Counted from the first letter of the stretch, positions 26,474 to 34,730 are shown. The stretch: DNA of 64,000 bases from Lentilactobacillus sunkii DSM 19904 (GCF_001435575.1 NZ_AZEA01000001.1:186001-250000); one strand, 5' to 3'. Numbers and translations: made by a program. The notes: a model not told the origin generated them from the letters alone.

Positions 26474-27835
26474 CTATTTTGCTTTACCTCGATGAGCTGA
26501 AAATTGGTAAATAACAAGCATTGATCCAATCGAAATAAGTGAAATAATCATGGCAACCCGAGTGGAACTGTTGACGAGGAGAAATCCCAAAATGAAAACA
26601 AAGAATGCCAAAGTCAAATAATCGGTGATTGGATACCCGGGCATTTTAAAGATCTTTGTGCCCTTTGGATGGGCTCGGCGATACTTAATGTGGACAATCA
26701 CAAGAACGACCCAAACTACCACGAAATTAATCGTTGAAACACTAGATACCAAACTGAATACCCCGGCAGGAATAAAGTAGTTCAAAACAACAATAATTAG
26801 AAGAAATGCCGTCGAAAAGTTCAATGCGATATTGGGAACACCATTTCGACCTAATTTAGTGAGGAAGGATGAAGCATTTCCACCCATACTCAGTGCATAC
26901 ATTGTCCGGCTGGTACTGAACAGGCAACTATTGGTAGCAGACACCGCAGCAGTTAAAACGACAAAGTTTAAGATCCCGGCTGCACCCACGATTCCAATTC
27001 CAGAGAATACCTGAACGAACGGGCTGGCAGTGGTTGTAATCTTATTCCAAGGATAAACGCTCATCACAGCAATCATTGAACCGATGTAGAACAAGCCAAT
27101 CCGAATTGGCAGGCTGTTGATTGCTTTAGGCAGGTTGGCTTCAGGATCATCAGTTTCACCAGCTGTCAGCCCCACCATCTCAATCCCAACAAATGCAAAT
27201 ACAACCATCTGAAATGACATTAAGAAACCGTGAGCACCAGTTGGGAAGAAACCGCCGTGACTGACCAACTGGGTAAATGACGCCGTGGAACCGGCAACGT
27301 TGGTATGAAAGATTGCCAACCCAAAGCCGACAACGACCAAAACAATAATCGCCACAACCTTGATCATCGAGAACCACGATTCCATTTCCCCAAATAACCC
27401 GACGTTGACCAGATTGGCACCAAACAAGCAAAGCAGGATGATCAGCGGTGGGATCCATTGAGGAATGGTTGGGAACCAATATTTAATATAAATTCCGGTT
27501 GCCGTTAAATCTGCCATGGCCAAGCTAATCCAGCAAAACCAGTACGTCCAGCCGGTCACAAATTCCCAACGATCACCCAAATACATTTTGACAAAGTCTA
27601 AAAATGAATGTTTGGATGTATCCGATAAAAGCAACTCACCGATTCCCCGCATCAGGAGAAAACAGAAGATCCCAACAATTAAATACGAAAGAATAATTGA
27701 AGGCCCAGAAGTATGAATCGCAGATCCGGATCCTAAAAACAATCCGGTTCCAATCGCCCCACCAATAGCGATCATCTGAATATGACGACTCTTTAACGAA
27801 CGAGATAGTGAATTTGCTTGATTCTTGGTTTCCAT
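26474..27835 (-). CDS. CycA-like amino acid permease (APC/AAT family)
   Basis: This 453-residue protein has 12 predicted helices. It opens SRHIQMIAIGGAIGTGLFLGSG (AAT-family helix 1) and continues TGWTYWFCWISLAMADLTA, FGEMESWFSMIKVVAI, FAFVGIEMVGLTAGET and NSLPIRIGLFYIGS. These blocks look closest to E. coli CycA, the proton symporter for D/L-alanine, glycine and D-serine. The leader is a T-box whose features point to glycine (see the leader entry). The AAGGAGG ribosome site is strong. Confidence 0.87.
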   Translation of the reverse strand: METKNQANSLSRSLKSRHIQMIAIGGAIGTGLFLGSGSAIHTSGPSIILSYLIVGIFCFLLMRGIGELLLSDTSKHSFLDFVKMYLGDRWEFVTGWTYWFCWISLAMADLTATGIYIKYWFPTIPQWIPPLIILLCLFGANLVNVGLFGEMESWFSMIKVVAIIVLVVVGFGLAIFHTNVAGSTASFTQLVSHGGFFPTGAHGFLMSFQMVVFAFVGIEMVGLTAGETDDPEANLPKAINSLPIRIGLFYIGSMIAVMSVYPWNKITTTASPFVQVFSGIGIVGAAGILNFVVLTAAVSATNSCLFSTSRTMYALSMGGNASSFLTKLGRNGVPNIALNFSTAFLLIIVVLNYFIPAGVFSLVSSVSTINFVVVWVVLVIVHIKYRRAHPKGTKIFKMPGYPITDYLTLAFFVFILGFLLVNSSTRVAMIISLISIGSMLVIYQFSAHRGKAK

Positions 27836-27859
27836 AATATCCTCCTTAAAAATGTAAAC

Positions 27860-28028
27860 AAAAAACGTCCCCAGTACCTAATAAGATACCAGGGGCGTTC
27901 ATTCAACGCGGTTCCACCCAAGTTCCACAATACAGTATGTATTGCCTCTAATTGCAGATAAGGCTGCCGCCATTAAGTATTGCCATATTGACTGCCAACT
28001 TTCAGCAAACGTCAGCTCTCTGTGAATA
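27860..28028 (-). promoter_or_regulatory. Short T-box leader of the CycA-like permease, probably glycine-specific
   Basis: GGGTGGAACCGCG (27907-27919, minus strand) is the T-box, followed by a terminator made of AACGCCCCTGGTA and TACTGGGGACGTT with TTTTTTG. Stem I is short: AGAGAGCTG near the 5' end pairs with CAGC at about 27963-27966. GGC (27969-27971) lies just before that strand. The bulge UGGA needs a tRNA tail of UCCA, so discriminator U, as in bacterial tRNA-Gly. Both cues agree, but the specifier placement is by eye. Confidence 0.85.
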
Positions 28029-28034
28029 TTTACT

Positions 28035-28062
28035 AGTATACGGTTGATTTTTCAATTGTCAA
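28035..28062 (-). promoter_or_regulatory. Promoter of the permease transcript
   Basis: On the minus strand, consensus TTGACA (28057-28062) and TATACT (28035-28040) are 16 bases apart, just before the T-box leader. Confidence 0.8.
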
Positions 28063-28208
28063 CCCCAAATCGTCAACACTTGTTCATTAATTAGAGACAG
28101 TTTTAATTCAAATGTCCATGTTATTTGCTTTTTAAGTCAATAACGAGTATCTTTGAGCCAATAAAAGTTGAATCGACTTTTAATCAATTCCATTTTGGAG
28201 GGATATTC

Positions 28209-28766
28209 ATGGATTCTCATACTGCACTTTTAATTATTGATTATACAAATGACTTTGTGGCCGACAAAGGCGCTTTGAGTTGTGGTGAACCAGGTCAAAA
28301 ACTGGAACCCAGCATCATTAAGCTCGCTGATCAGTTTGTCGCAAATGGCGATTGGGTCATCCTACCGACAGATGTCCACAAACCAAACGATCCCTACCAC
28401 CCAGAAACAAAACTGTTCCCACCTCACAATGTTCGTGGAACTTGGGGACGGGAGTTTTATGGTGGTTTATCGGATTGGTACAAAAATCACCAAAAGGATG
28501 ACAAAGTCTACATGTACGATAAAACCCGTTATAGCGCATTTGCCGGAACCGATCTGGATATCCGCCTACGTGAGCGGCATATCGATACCGTTCATCTAGT
28601 CGGTGTCTGTACCGATATTTGTGTCTTGCATACTGCAGTTGACGCCTATAACCTATGCTACAACATCGTCGTTCATAAATCCGGAGTTGCCGGTCTTACT
28701 CAAGCCGGAAATGATTGGGCACTTGATCACTTCGAGCATGTCCTCGGTGCCACTGTCGAAGACTAA
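28209..28766 (+). CDS. pncA: Isochorismatase-family hydrolase, probable nicotinamidase
   Basis: This 185-residue cysteine hydrolase has LIIDYTNDFV with the catalytic Asp (residue 10), the YDKTRYSAFAGT segment with the catalytic Lys, and GVCTDICVLHTA with the nucleophilic Cys. Nicotinamidases of this shape convert nicotinamide to nicotinate for NAD salvage, consistent with the cysteine-hydrolase layout and DVH metal-type residues. Other isochorismatase-like activities remain possible. The ATG at 28209 follows TGGAGGG; the longer frame from 28125 has no ribosome site. Confidence 0.87.
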   Translation: MDSHTALLIIDYTNDFVADKGALSCGEPGQKLEPSIIKLADQFVANGDWVILPTDVHKPNDPYHPETKLFPPHNVRGTWGREFYGGLSDWYKNHQKDDKVYMYDKTRYSAFAGTDLDIRLRERHIDTVHLVGVCTDICVLHTAVDAYNLCYNIVVHKSGVAGLTQAGNDWALDHFEHVLGATVED

Positions 28767-28838
28767 AATCGTTTCATTTTGCAAAATAGTCAGTTTTAGT
28801 GTTTAATGTTCTTCAGTAGACAAAATATATTTTCGTAT

Positions 28839-28875
28839 GAAGATGGCATAAAGCTTTTGTTTTATGACCATCTTC
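28839..28875. repeat. Perfect hairpin between pncA and the small-protein gene
   Basis: GAAGATGG-CATAAA pairs with TTTATG-CCATCTTC, with one unpaired A and an eight-base loop. No proper T-tract follows. It may act as a weak terminator or as a structured 5' UTR of the next gene. Confidence 0.55.
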
Positions 28876-28914
28876 TTAAAGTTTAAAAATATTTTGAACT
28901 CAGGAGGAACGACA

Positions 28915-29277
28915 ATGGCTAATAAAGTGTCCAGATACAATAACGACCAGTGGGAAACCGCAAAAGAATCCGTTTTACAGGAGTACGAAGATTATAAGCA
29001 AACCCTGCGTGACCAAGGGGTTGACTATACAATCAAAAATGCGCGGAAATTATTGATCTATCAAGACCTGGTTGCCGAATGGGAACACAAAATTGGAACT
29101 GTTATTACTGACCTTGAAGATAACGTCTTTGCGTTAAGTGTCTTTGACGATATAAAGAAACGAAAACAAAGCACCCTTTTGGCTCGCGGCTATGAGCATA
29201 TTTCAAGTTGGCCGGATTTTAATCCAACTGCCTTGGCATTATGGCTTGAACTGGAAGAAGACGAAACGATGGCTTAG
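28915..29277 (+). CDS. Small conserved-looking soluble protein of unknown function
   Basis: This 120-residue, mostly helical, acidic protein has many charged residues (WETAKESVLQEYEDYKQTLRDQG) and a C-terminal tract ALWLELEEDE. There are no membrane segments or catalytic motifs that I recognise. The ATG at 28915 has a strong AGGAGG upstream, better than the open frame's first codon at 28864. A 61-residue membrane protein follows after 17 bp, so the two are probably one operon. Confidence 0.75.
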   Translation: MANKVSRYNNDQWETAKESVLQEYEDYKQTLRDQGVDYTIKNARKLLIYQDLVAEWEHKIGTVITDLEDNVFALSVFDDIKKRKQSTLLARGYEHISSWPDFNPTALALWLELEEDETMA

Positions 29278-29294
29278 TTTGTGAGGTGTGAAAT

Positions 29295-29480
29295 ATGTCT
29301 CATTTTGACATGTCCATGTTGGTCACGATCGCAATTGGGTTGGTTTTGATGATTCTTACCAATAATCGGCCATTCGCGATTACACTGGCTGTTTTGGCAA
29401 TTCTGATAACAATCATGATGACAATCAAGAAAATAATCGAGCGAAACAAATCAAATCATAAAGATCATTCAAAAAGCTGA
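29295..29480 (+). CDS. 61-residue membrane protein
   Basis: Two closely spaced hydrophobic helices (MLVTIAIGLVLMILT and FAITLAVLAILITIMMTI) are followed by a basic, Lys/His-rich tail. GAGGTG precedes the ATG. The gene follows the preceding small gene by 17 bp, and its stop codon lies inside the terminator hairpin, both supporting a real gene. No family recognised. Confidence 0.65.
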   Translation: MSHFDMSMLVTIAIGLVLMILTNNRPFAITLAVLAILITIMMTIKKIIERNKSNHKDHSKS

Positions 29481-29498
29481 CTGTGGTCAGCTTTTTTT
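29471..29498 (+). terminator. Terminator of the small-protein operon
   Basis: AAGCTGAC-TGTG-GTCAGCTT followed by TTTTTT; the stem overlaps the stop codon of the 61-residue protein gene. Confidence 0.85.
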
Positions 29499-29531
29499 GT
29501 TGGAATCATAAGTTGGATATCATGCCTAAAC

Positions 29532-29574
29532 AAAAACTGCAGCAATGAATGAAAGATCATCCATCACTGCAGTT
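29532..29574 (-). terminator. Terminator of the Gls24 stress operon
   Basis: On the minus strand AACTGCAG pairs with CTGCAGTT around a long loop with GATG/CATT inner pairing, then TTTTTG. Confidence 0.7.
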
Positions 29575-29593
29575 AATTGAGTTCAGCTCTAAA

Positions 29594-30001
29594 CTATTTT
29601 CCCTTTTTCTCCGATTTCCGATTCTTCTTCATGTATTCATCACGAGTTTGGAGATCTTTCACATGAATCTTAATCTCAATTGGCTTTAAGTCAGTCATTT
29701 CAGAAATTGTTTGGGTTAGCTTCGAAGTAACCTTCTTGAATACCGTTGGAATCGACTTGCCATACTCCAATACTGCGTCCATTGCCAACTTGACTTCTTT
29801 ATCATCGTTATCTAAATCTACTTTCACCCCCATGGATGGATCGGTGTCGTCATTGAATTTATCGGTCACAGTATCAATGAGATTCCCCTCAAGGGATAAT
29901 ACCCCATCCACGTCACGGACAGTGTTGCCCGCAATCTTTGCCAGTACGTCATCATCATAGGTCAACACAGTTGCTACAGGACCGTTATTTTCTTGTGTCA
30001 T
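29594..30001 (-). CDS. Asp23/Gls24 family envelope stress protein (copy 1)
   Basis: This 135-residue protein matches the Asp23/Gls24 fold: VLTYDDDVLAKIAGNTVRDVDGVLSLEGN, a middle AMDAVLEYGKSIPTVFKKVT, and IEIKIHVKDLQTRDEY near the end, then a Lys-rich tail. Family members gather beneath the membrane through AmaP and rise under alkaline, bile or cell-wall stress. The ATG at 30001 has GGAGGG upstream. It is the last gene of the glsB-amaP-DUF2273-gls24-gls24 operon. Confidence 0.93.
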   Translation of the reverse strand: MTQENNGPVATVLTYDDDVLAKIAGNTVRDVDGVLSLEGNLIDTVTDKFNDDTDPSMGVKVDLDNDDKEVKLAMDAVLEYGKSIPTVFKKVTSKLTQTISEMTDLKPIEIKIHVKDLQTRDEYMKKNRKSEKKGK

Positions 30002-30019
30002 TGTTTTTCCCTCCATAGG

Positions 30020-30451
30020 CTATTCAACTCTGTCATCGTTGACAGTGTTTGCGATATCGTCTTTTTTGCGGGTGCTTTGCTGTTCCCATTCTTTTTTGGT
30101 CAGAACATCATTGATGTTCAAGTTAATTTCAACAACGTCCAACCCCGTGTAATTTTTAATTGCTTTTTGGGTACGGCTGCATATTTCATCAAAGATATGC
30201 CGGGCATCGGCACCATACTCAATAGTGGCTTCCATGTCCAAAGCAACTTGCTTGTCCCCCACCTCTGCATCGATTCCTTTGGTCGGATCCGTCGTTTTTG
30301 AAAACCGATCGGCCAGCTCACTCATCATCCCACCGTCCAAAGACAGAACGCCTTCAACATTTCTTGACACCAGGCCGGCAATTTTTTCGATTACCGAATT
30401 TTCGAAAGTTAATTTCTTAGTCAAATCTGGATTAGTCACAGTTGCATCCAT
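30020..30451 (-). CDS. Asp23/Gls24 family envelope stress protein (copy 2)
   Basis: This 143-residue paralogue of the downstream copy has the same blocks: SVIEKIAGLVSRNVEGVLSLDGG, DMEATIEYGADARHIFDEI and VVEINLNINDVLTKKEW. The two copies differ throughout, so the duplication is old. The start at 30451 gives a correct spacing from AAGGAG; the earlier ATG at 30460 touches it. A gap of 18 bp separates it from copy 1. Confidence 0.93.
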   Translation of the reverse strand: MDATVTNPDLTKKLTFENSVIEKIAGLVSRNVEGVLSLDGGMMSELADRFSKTTDPTKGIDAEVGDKQVALDMEATIEYGADARHIFDEICSRTQKAIKNYTGLDVVEINLNINDVLTKKEWEQQSTRKKDDIANTVNDDRVE

Positions 30452-30481
30452 TGCAGTCATCTCCTTATATTGTCAATATTC

Positions 30482-30664
30482 TTAGTCATCATTTACCAAT
30501 TGACTGATTAAGCTTTTAATACCGCCAAATTTCCAAATGACAGTTCCAATCAAAGCCCCAATCAGGGTCAATGTCAGGACAATCATCATGCCGCTGAGTC
30601 CACCAAAGACCCAAACCACACCACAAATCATCCCGAAAATGGCGCCATACATTATTGCATTCAT
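30482..30664 (-). CDS. DUF2273 small membrane protein
   Basis: A 60-residue protein of two helices (MYGAIFGMICGVVWVFGGL and IVLTLTLIGALIGTVIWKFG) and a short polar end. Position between amaP and the Gls24 genes, size and glycine-rich helices match DUF2273, which accompanies Asp23 in staphylococci and lactobacilli. The second ATG (30664) is preferred because AGGAGG is too close to the first. Confidence 0.85.
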   Translation of the reverse strand: MNAIMYGAIFGMICGVVWVFGGLSGMMIVLTLTLIGALIGTVIWKFGGIKSLISQLVNDD

Positions 30665-30677
30665 CGTCATCCGCCTC

Positions 30678-31244
30678 CTAAACTACTCGTGGGTGACTTG
30701 CTTTTTGTCTGTTTTGTGATGAATCAAACGGGGTGACTTTGACACGAACCTTTTTGACTTTTGCATCCATCACCTGTTCAAGCTTGTCTGTCACAATGGT
30801 CTGAATTTCTTCGCCTAATTTGAGTAAATCCTGGTTCAGCCTGTCAACAGCAGCCACGTTAACTCGGGCGACCCGATTCTTGGTTCGAAGATGCAGCTTA
30901 ACTTTGACGTCATTCACATTACCTTCTTCAAGAATGCTGTTCTGTAGAATTTTTTCCACGGCAGCTTTTGAGATGCTGAGCCGGCCATTTGAAGATTTAA
31001 ACCGCAGCTGATCCGATTTTTGGGGTGCACAAATGGCAGTTAGAATCAAAACAAGACTGATCAACCCAACAATCACACCAAGGATAACGGCCGTGATCAA
31101 AATCCAAAATGTCTTGGTTTGGACAGTTTTGATCATAATTGGAGAAATGTACTCAATCGGGACAACAAGACTGACAAACCAGACCGTTTGGGCGATTCCA
31201 ATCAACCCCATCATCCATATAAAAAACTTCGTAAATTTATTCAA
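30678..31244 (-). CDS. amaP: Alkaline shock membrane anchor protein AmaP
   Basis: This 188-residue protein has two N-terminal helices (about residues 7-28 and 45-70). The cytoplasmic domain resembles Asp23 itself: LSISKAAVEKILQNSI, VKVKLHLRTKNRVARVNVAA and KVKKVRVKVTPF. AmaP anchors Asp23 at the membrane in S. aureus. The TTG start at 31244 has AGGAGG eight bases upstream. It is the second gene of the stress operon, 30 bp after glsB. Confidence 0.9.
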   Translation of the reverse strand: MNKFTKFFIWMMGLIGIAQTVWFVSLVVPIEYISPIMIKTVQTKTFWILITAVILGVIVGLISLVLILTAICAPQKSDQLRFKSSNGRLSISKAAVEKILQNSILEEGNVNDVKVKLHLRTKNRVARVNVAAVDRLNQDLLKLGEEIQTIVTDKLEQVMDAKVKKVRVKVTPFDSSQNRQKASHPRVV

Positions 31245-31274
31245 TGTGCAACCTCCTTTCTGAAAAGAGGTAAA

Positions 31275-31526
31275 TTATTTGGCAATTCCACGGGTTACCA
31301 TCGAAATCACAAGGACAAAGATTATCGCCCCTACAATTGCCGGTAGGATCGCCATGCCGGCCAACTGTGGCCCCCATGCCCCAAAAACAGCTTCTCCAAG
31401 CCAGGCGCCAATCAAACCACCAACAATGTTGCCAATCCATCCCATGGGCATGTCTCGGCTGACAATTGCTCCTGCAAGGGCCCCGATCAATCCGCCGACT
31501 ATAAGTGTCCAGAGTAAACTAAACAT
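31275..31526 (-). CDS. GlsB/YeaQ/YmgE family stress membrane protein
   Basis: This 83-residue protein has three glycine-rich helices: LLWTLIVGGLIGALAGAIV, then the family signature MGWIGNIVGGLIGAWLGEAVFG, and a final IVGAIIFVLVISMV. The role is unknown, but members are linked to general stress in enterococci and lactobacilli. The ATG at 31526 with AAAGGA upstream is chosen over 31565. It heads the operon with amaP, DUF2273 and the two Gls24 genes. Confidence 0.92.
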   Translation of the reverse strand: MFSLLWTLIVGGLIGALAGAIVSRDMPMGWIGNIVGGLIGAWLGEAVFGAWGPQLAGMAILPAIVGAIIFVLVISMVTRGIAK

Positions 31527-31710
31527 GATTATCATCCTTTCTTTGATTTCGTTTATAGAATTCATAGCTCCTTTGCTATATCTATATTCTATAATAATTT
31601 ATATCTTATTGTGTGAATAAGCTATGAAGAAAGATAGAAAAGAATGTGAACATTATCACCGCTACCCTCAAACTCCCAATCTCGCCATGGAAGCCGATAA
31701 TCATTTCACT

Positions 31711-31740
31711 AAAAAAAGAGTCGACCGTTAAGCCGACTCC
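31711..31740 (-). terminator. Terminator after the YdcF-like gene
   Basis: On the minus strand GGAGTCGGC pairs with GTCGACTC (one mismatch) around TTAACG, then TTTTTTT. Confidence 0.85.
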
Positions 31741-31751
31741 AAAAGTCCAAG

Positions 31752-32807
31752 TTACAACACCCCCATCCACACACCAATGCCTGATATGACTGCGCTCAGA
31801 AACATCAGTCCAATCATCAGGGCGTGAAACTTCTTATGCATGACAACCAATGCCAGATACTCTCTGATAACGGCATTCGGCAAATAATAAAACGGGGTTT
31901 TTGAACCGATTCCAAATATGTTCATTCCTACCTTGCGGGCAAGAATACCAGCTCGCAACGTGTGATAATTACTGGTCACAAAAACGATTTTTGCTTTATC
32001 GGATTCAAAATCGGCTTTGATCACTGCTTTGGAAAATTTCATGTTTTGCAGGGTGTTGACTGATTGGTCTTCAATCAATGTGTCCGCACGTCTGACACCA
32101 TGTTCCAAAGCATAATCTCTCATTGCCACACTCTCCGGTACCAGCTCATCGCCACCCTGTCCGCCGGAAAAGACCATTTTGGAATGTTGATTGGATTTAT
32201 GGATTTGTTTATTATAGAATTCAATTCCTTTATTGATCCGCCCACCAAGTAAACGCCCAACTTTATGGCCGTCCACCAAGCCGGCACCCAAAACAATGAT
32301 GTAATTTTTATTTGTTCGAGGAAAGTAAAACTGATATAAAAGCATTGATGATAATGTATTCCAAACCGTCAATAAAACATAAAAGATAAACAAGGTCAAA
32401 AAGGTCATGATAAATGCCTGGATCGGAGCTGGTGTATTGATTGGATTGAAAAAAATCAAAACATCAACCACCACAACCCCAATTCCGGCAAGCAGAGTCA
32501 AAGAACCGCTAAAACTATAGCCCTCTTTTCGCCAAACGATTAAAGCATTGATAAACAAAAAGACGAAACTTAAAATCAAGCCTAAAAGAACCGCCAGTCC
32601 AACAATCACCAGAGCAACCGCAAGAATCAGCGCATAATATTTTTGACCGAACATTTCAAATAATTGTACCAGTAAAACCAGCAACGCAAGCAAATTCAAA
32701 TTCGCCAACCAGCCAATCACTGAGGAATTACGATTCTTTATCAAATATGTACTCAAAAGAACTGCCAAGACAACAAACACAGTCCCCGTTAATGATATCA
32801 TAAACAT
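31752..32807 (-). CDS. YdcF/SanA-like DUF218 membrane protein
   Basis: About 351 residues. The N-terminal 170 residues hold roughly five helices. The DUF218 domain then starts NYIIVLGAGLVDGHKVGRLLGGRI and continues MVFSGGQGGDELVPESVAM, VNTLQNMKFS and IVFVTSNYHTLRAGI, the usual DUF218 blocks. Members such as SanA and ElyC influence envelope polysaccharide or undecaprenyl metabolism. The start lies at 32807 or 32801, since GAGGG precedes both. The MarR gene lies upstream on the same strand. Confidence 0.9.
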   Translation of the reverse strand: MFMISLTGTVFVVLAVLLSTYLIKNRNSSVIGWLANLNLLALLVLLVQLFEMFGQKYYALILAVALVIVGLAVLLGLILSFVFLFINALIVWRKEGYSFSGSLTLLAGIGVVVVDVLIFFNPINTPAPIQAFIMTFLTLFIFYVLLTVWNTLSSMLLYQFYFPRTNKNYIIVLGAGLVDGHKVGRLLGGRINKGIEFYNKQIHKSNQHSKMVFSGGQGGDELVPESVAMRDYALEHGVRRADTLIEDQSVNTLQNMKFSKAVIKADFESDKAKIVFVTSNYHTLRAGILARKVGMNIFGIGSKTPFYYLPNAVIREYLALVVMHKKFHALMIGLMFLSAVISGIGVWMGVL

Positions 32808-32848
32808 CCCTGATCCCTCTTCCAATAATTAACTCAAATTCCGCAAAA

Positions 32849-32884
32849 TAAAGGCCGGCAGCAAAACCAAAGTTTTGTCCCGGT
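32849..32884 (-). terminator. Possible terminator after the MarR gene
   Basis: On the minus strand CCGG-ACAAAAC pairs with GTTTTG-CCGG around TTTG, with mismatches, then CCTTTATTTTG. Confidence 0.5.
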
Positions 32885-32908
32885 CAGATGAATATCTGAA
32901 AAGCAGCA

Positions 32909-33367
32909 TCATTTGTTTTTATAATCCTTACTGTTCATCTCCTCGGCAGCAAATTCCTTGATAAACTTCAAAATTTCTTTGACTTTATCGTCGCCATACC
33001 GGCTTATCCAGCTGTCAAACCGCTTTGTGATCAGATCATCAACGTGCTTTTCGGTTTTTTCACCAGCAGGTGTTAAATGCAAATACAGTCGCCGACGGTC
33101 ACTTTCAGCCGGTTTTTGAAAAATATAATCATGCTGTAATAGAACCTTGATTTGGCGTGAAATTGCACTTCTGGTTACCCGCCTCTCACTGGCTATATCC
33201 ATCAACGAAACATTCTTTTTTTCAGCTACTGTATGCAAAATTAAGTATTGCTCAAAAGAAAGTCCATACTTCGTTGCCGGCTCTGAAACAAAGTTATCTA
33301 AGTATTTAAGCGAAGACAAATAAACATCAATTGCTTCCTTTAGTAGATCTTGATTTGTTTTGCTCAT
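32909..33367 (-). CDS. MarR family transcriptional regulator
   Basis: This 152-residue protein has the winged-helix layout of MarR: SFEQYLILHTVAEKKNVSLMDIASE as the first part, then RRVTRSAISRQIKVLLQHDYI for the recognition helix and RRRLYLHLTPAGEK for the wing. It probably binds as a dimer to a palindrome; none was convincing in its own upstream region. The start at 33367 is chosen because the ATG at 33379 touches the AAGGGG. Target genes and ligand are unknown. Confidence 0.93.
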   Translation of the reverse strand: MSKTNQDLLKEAIDVYLSSLKYLDNFVSEPATKYGLSFEQYLILHTVAEKKNVSLMDIASERRVTRSAISRQIKVLLQHDYIFQKPAESDRRRLYLHLTPAGEKTEKHVDDLITKRFDSWISRYGDDKVKEILKFIKEFAAEEMNSKDYKNK

Positions 33368-33514
33368 ATCTGTCACCATTCCCCTTTAATTATTAAACCT
33401 TATATCACCTTAATTATATATTTTAGTCACCAGTGTCGCAACTAAATGGATTATCTTTATCGTTTTACTGATTTATGCCTTATAATTATGACATAACAAC
33501 AAAGGATTGATAAA

Positions 33515-34339
33515 ATGGCTGATGATGTAGTTTCTCTCATTCACCACGTTGAACTCAACATTTTTAAACAATTTGCGACAATTACCAAAAAATATCACAT
33601 CAACTATATTGCAATGGGCGGTACCATGCTGGGGGCAATTCGACACCAGGGCTTTATTCCCTGGGACGACGATATGGACGTTGGCATGCTGCGGTCGGAC
33701 TACGAGCATTTTTTGAAAGTTGCCAGCGAAGAACTGCGAGGAACCCACTATTTCTTACAGACACCATGGACCGACCAAAACTACGCGCTGAGTTACGCTA
33801 AGATTCTCGATCGGAACACGTTTATTGAGGAAAAGAACAACGTTAACAACGCCCGGAAAGGAATATTCCTGGACATCTTCCCCTTGGACAAAATCCCCGA
33901 TTCACCGGCAAGACAGCGCCGACAGATAGTTGATATCAGACGGTTGGATAGTCGAATCTATTTAAAATTACGGTATAACGTCATTGATAATCCAATCAGA
34001 AAATTCCAAAATCCCCTTTCGGAAGAACAGGTTGAATCAGCCGATGATTTCAAAGAACAACGTGAGGCAATCATGAAGATGTACAACAGTAAGCCTGCAC
34101 TCATGAATGTTAAGAACCTCGCCTCACAATATTCGTATGAAAAAGAAATTTTGAACGTTGACCAAGTCAATGACATTGTTGATCTGCCTTTTGAAGATAC
34201 CAGCATTCGAGTACCTGCTGACTATCAGTCAATCTTGACCAGAATCTATGGGGATTACATGGAATTGCCACCGGAAAATGCGAGGACAGAAAAGCACATT
34301 GTCCGTCTCATCACCAATAACCAAGAGTTTGAACTATAA
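33515..34339 (+). CDS. LicD family protein (phosphorylcholine-type transferase)
   Basis: This 274-residue protein contains the LicD core IAMGGTMLGAIRHQGFIPWDDDMDVGM with the DDDMD metal motif (about residues 52-57), then YAKILDRNTFIEE and GIFLDIFPLD. Family members move phosphorylcholine or a similar phospho-group to teichoic acid or glycan. No choline kinase, licA or licC gene is seen in the window, so the donor is uncertain. The ATG has AAAGGA upstream. It diverges from the MarR gene. Confidence 0.93.
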   Translation: MADDVVSLIHHVELNIFKQFATITKKYHINYIAMGGTMLGAIRHQGFIPWDDDMDVGMLRSDYEHFLKVASEELRGTHYFLQTPWTDQNYALSYAKILDRNTFIEEKNNVNNARKGIFLDIFPLDKIPDSPARQRRQIVDIRRLDSRIYLKLRYNVIDNPIRKFQNPLSEEQVESADDFKEQREAIMKMYNSKPALMNVKNLASQYSYEKEILNVDQVNDIVDLPFEDTSIRVPADYQSILTRIYGDYMELPPENARTEKHIVRLITNNQEFEL

Positions 34340-34413
34340 CTAATTACTTGCATTGACTTAATTTTTTTGGTAGGTTACATACGTTAAGCAATGTAGAAAT
34401 GAAGGTGTTATGA

Positions 34414-34722
34414 ATGTTTAATCCAAATGAATCCCGATTCGCCAGTTACTCAATCGTCTCATCATTGCCCGATGAAGCCATTGATAATGTCTGGTACATT
34501 ATCGACAATGATTTGCAGGGCGTTTTCCAGCTCTCAAATCTAATCACATTCAATCTGGTCAATAATGACGGCAAGCTTTCCTATGATTTTATTCAGGGAA
34601 ATGAATTGGTCGCCACTTTTGACTCCCCATACCCTTATGACAACGGTTATCCCAAATCTTTAGTTGTCTATGACAGCGGGGACCGTCAAATAATTGCAAC
34701 ACCATCGGAAATTAATCTTTAA
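34414..34722 (+). CDS. DUF960-like small protein
   Basis: This 102-residue protein begins with a RFASYSIVSSLPDEAIDNVWYIID block and has QGVFQLSNLITF, the arrangement of DUF960 proteins of Firmicutes, whose role is not known. There is no signal peptide or membrane segment. GAAGGTG lies upstream of the ATG. It lies 74 bp after licD on the same strand and precedes a terminator, so it may share the transcript. Confidence 0.7.
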   Translation: MFNPNESRFASYSIVSSLPDEAIDNVWYIIDNDLQGVFQLSNLITFNLVNNDGKLSYDFIQGNELVATFDSPYPYDNGYPKSLVVYDSGDRQIIATPSEINL

Positions 34723-34730
34723 ACCGCATC

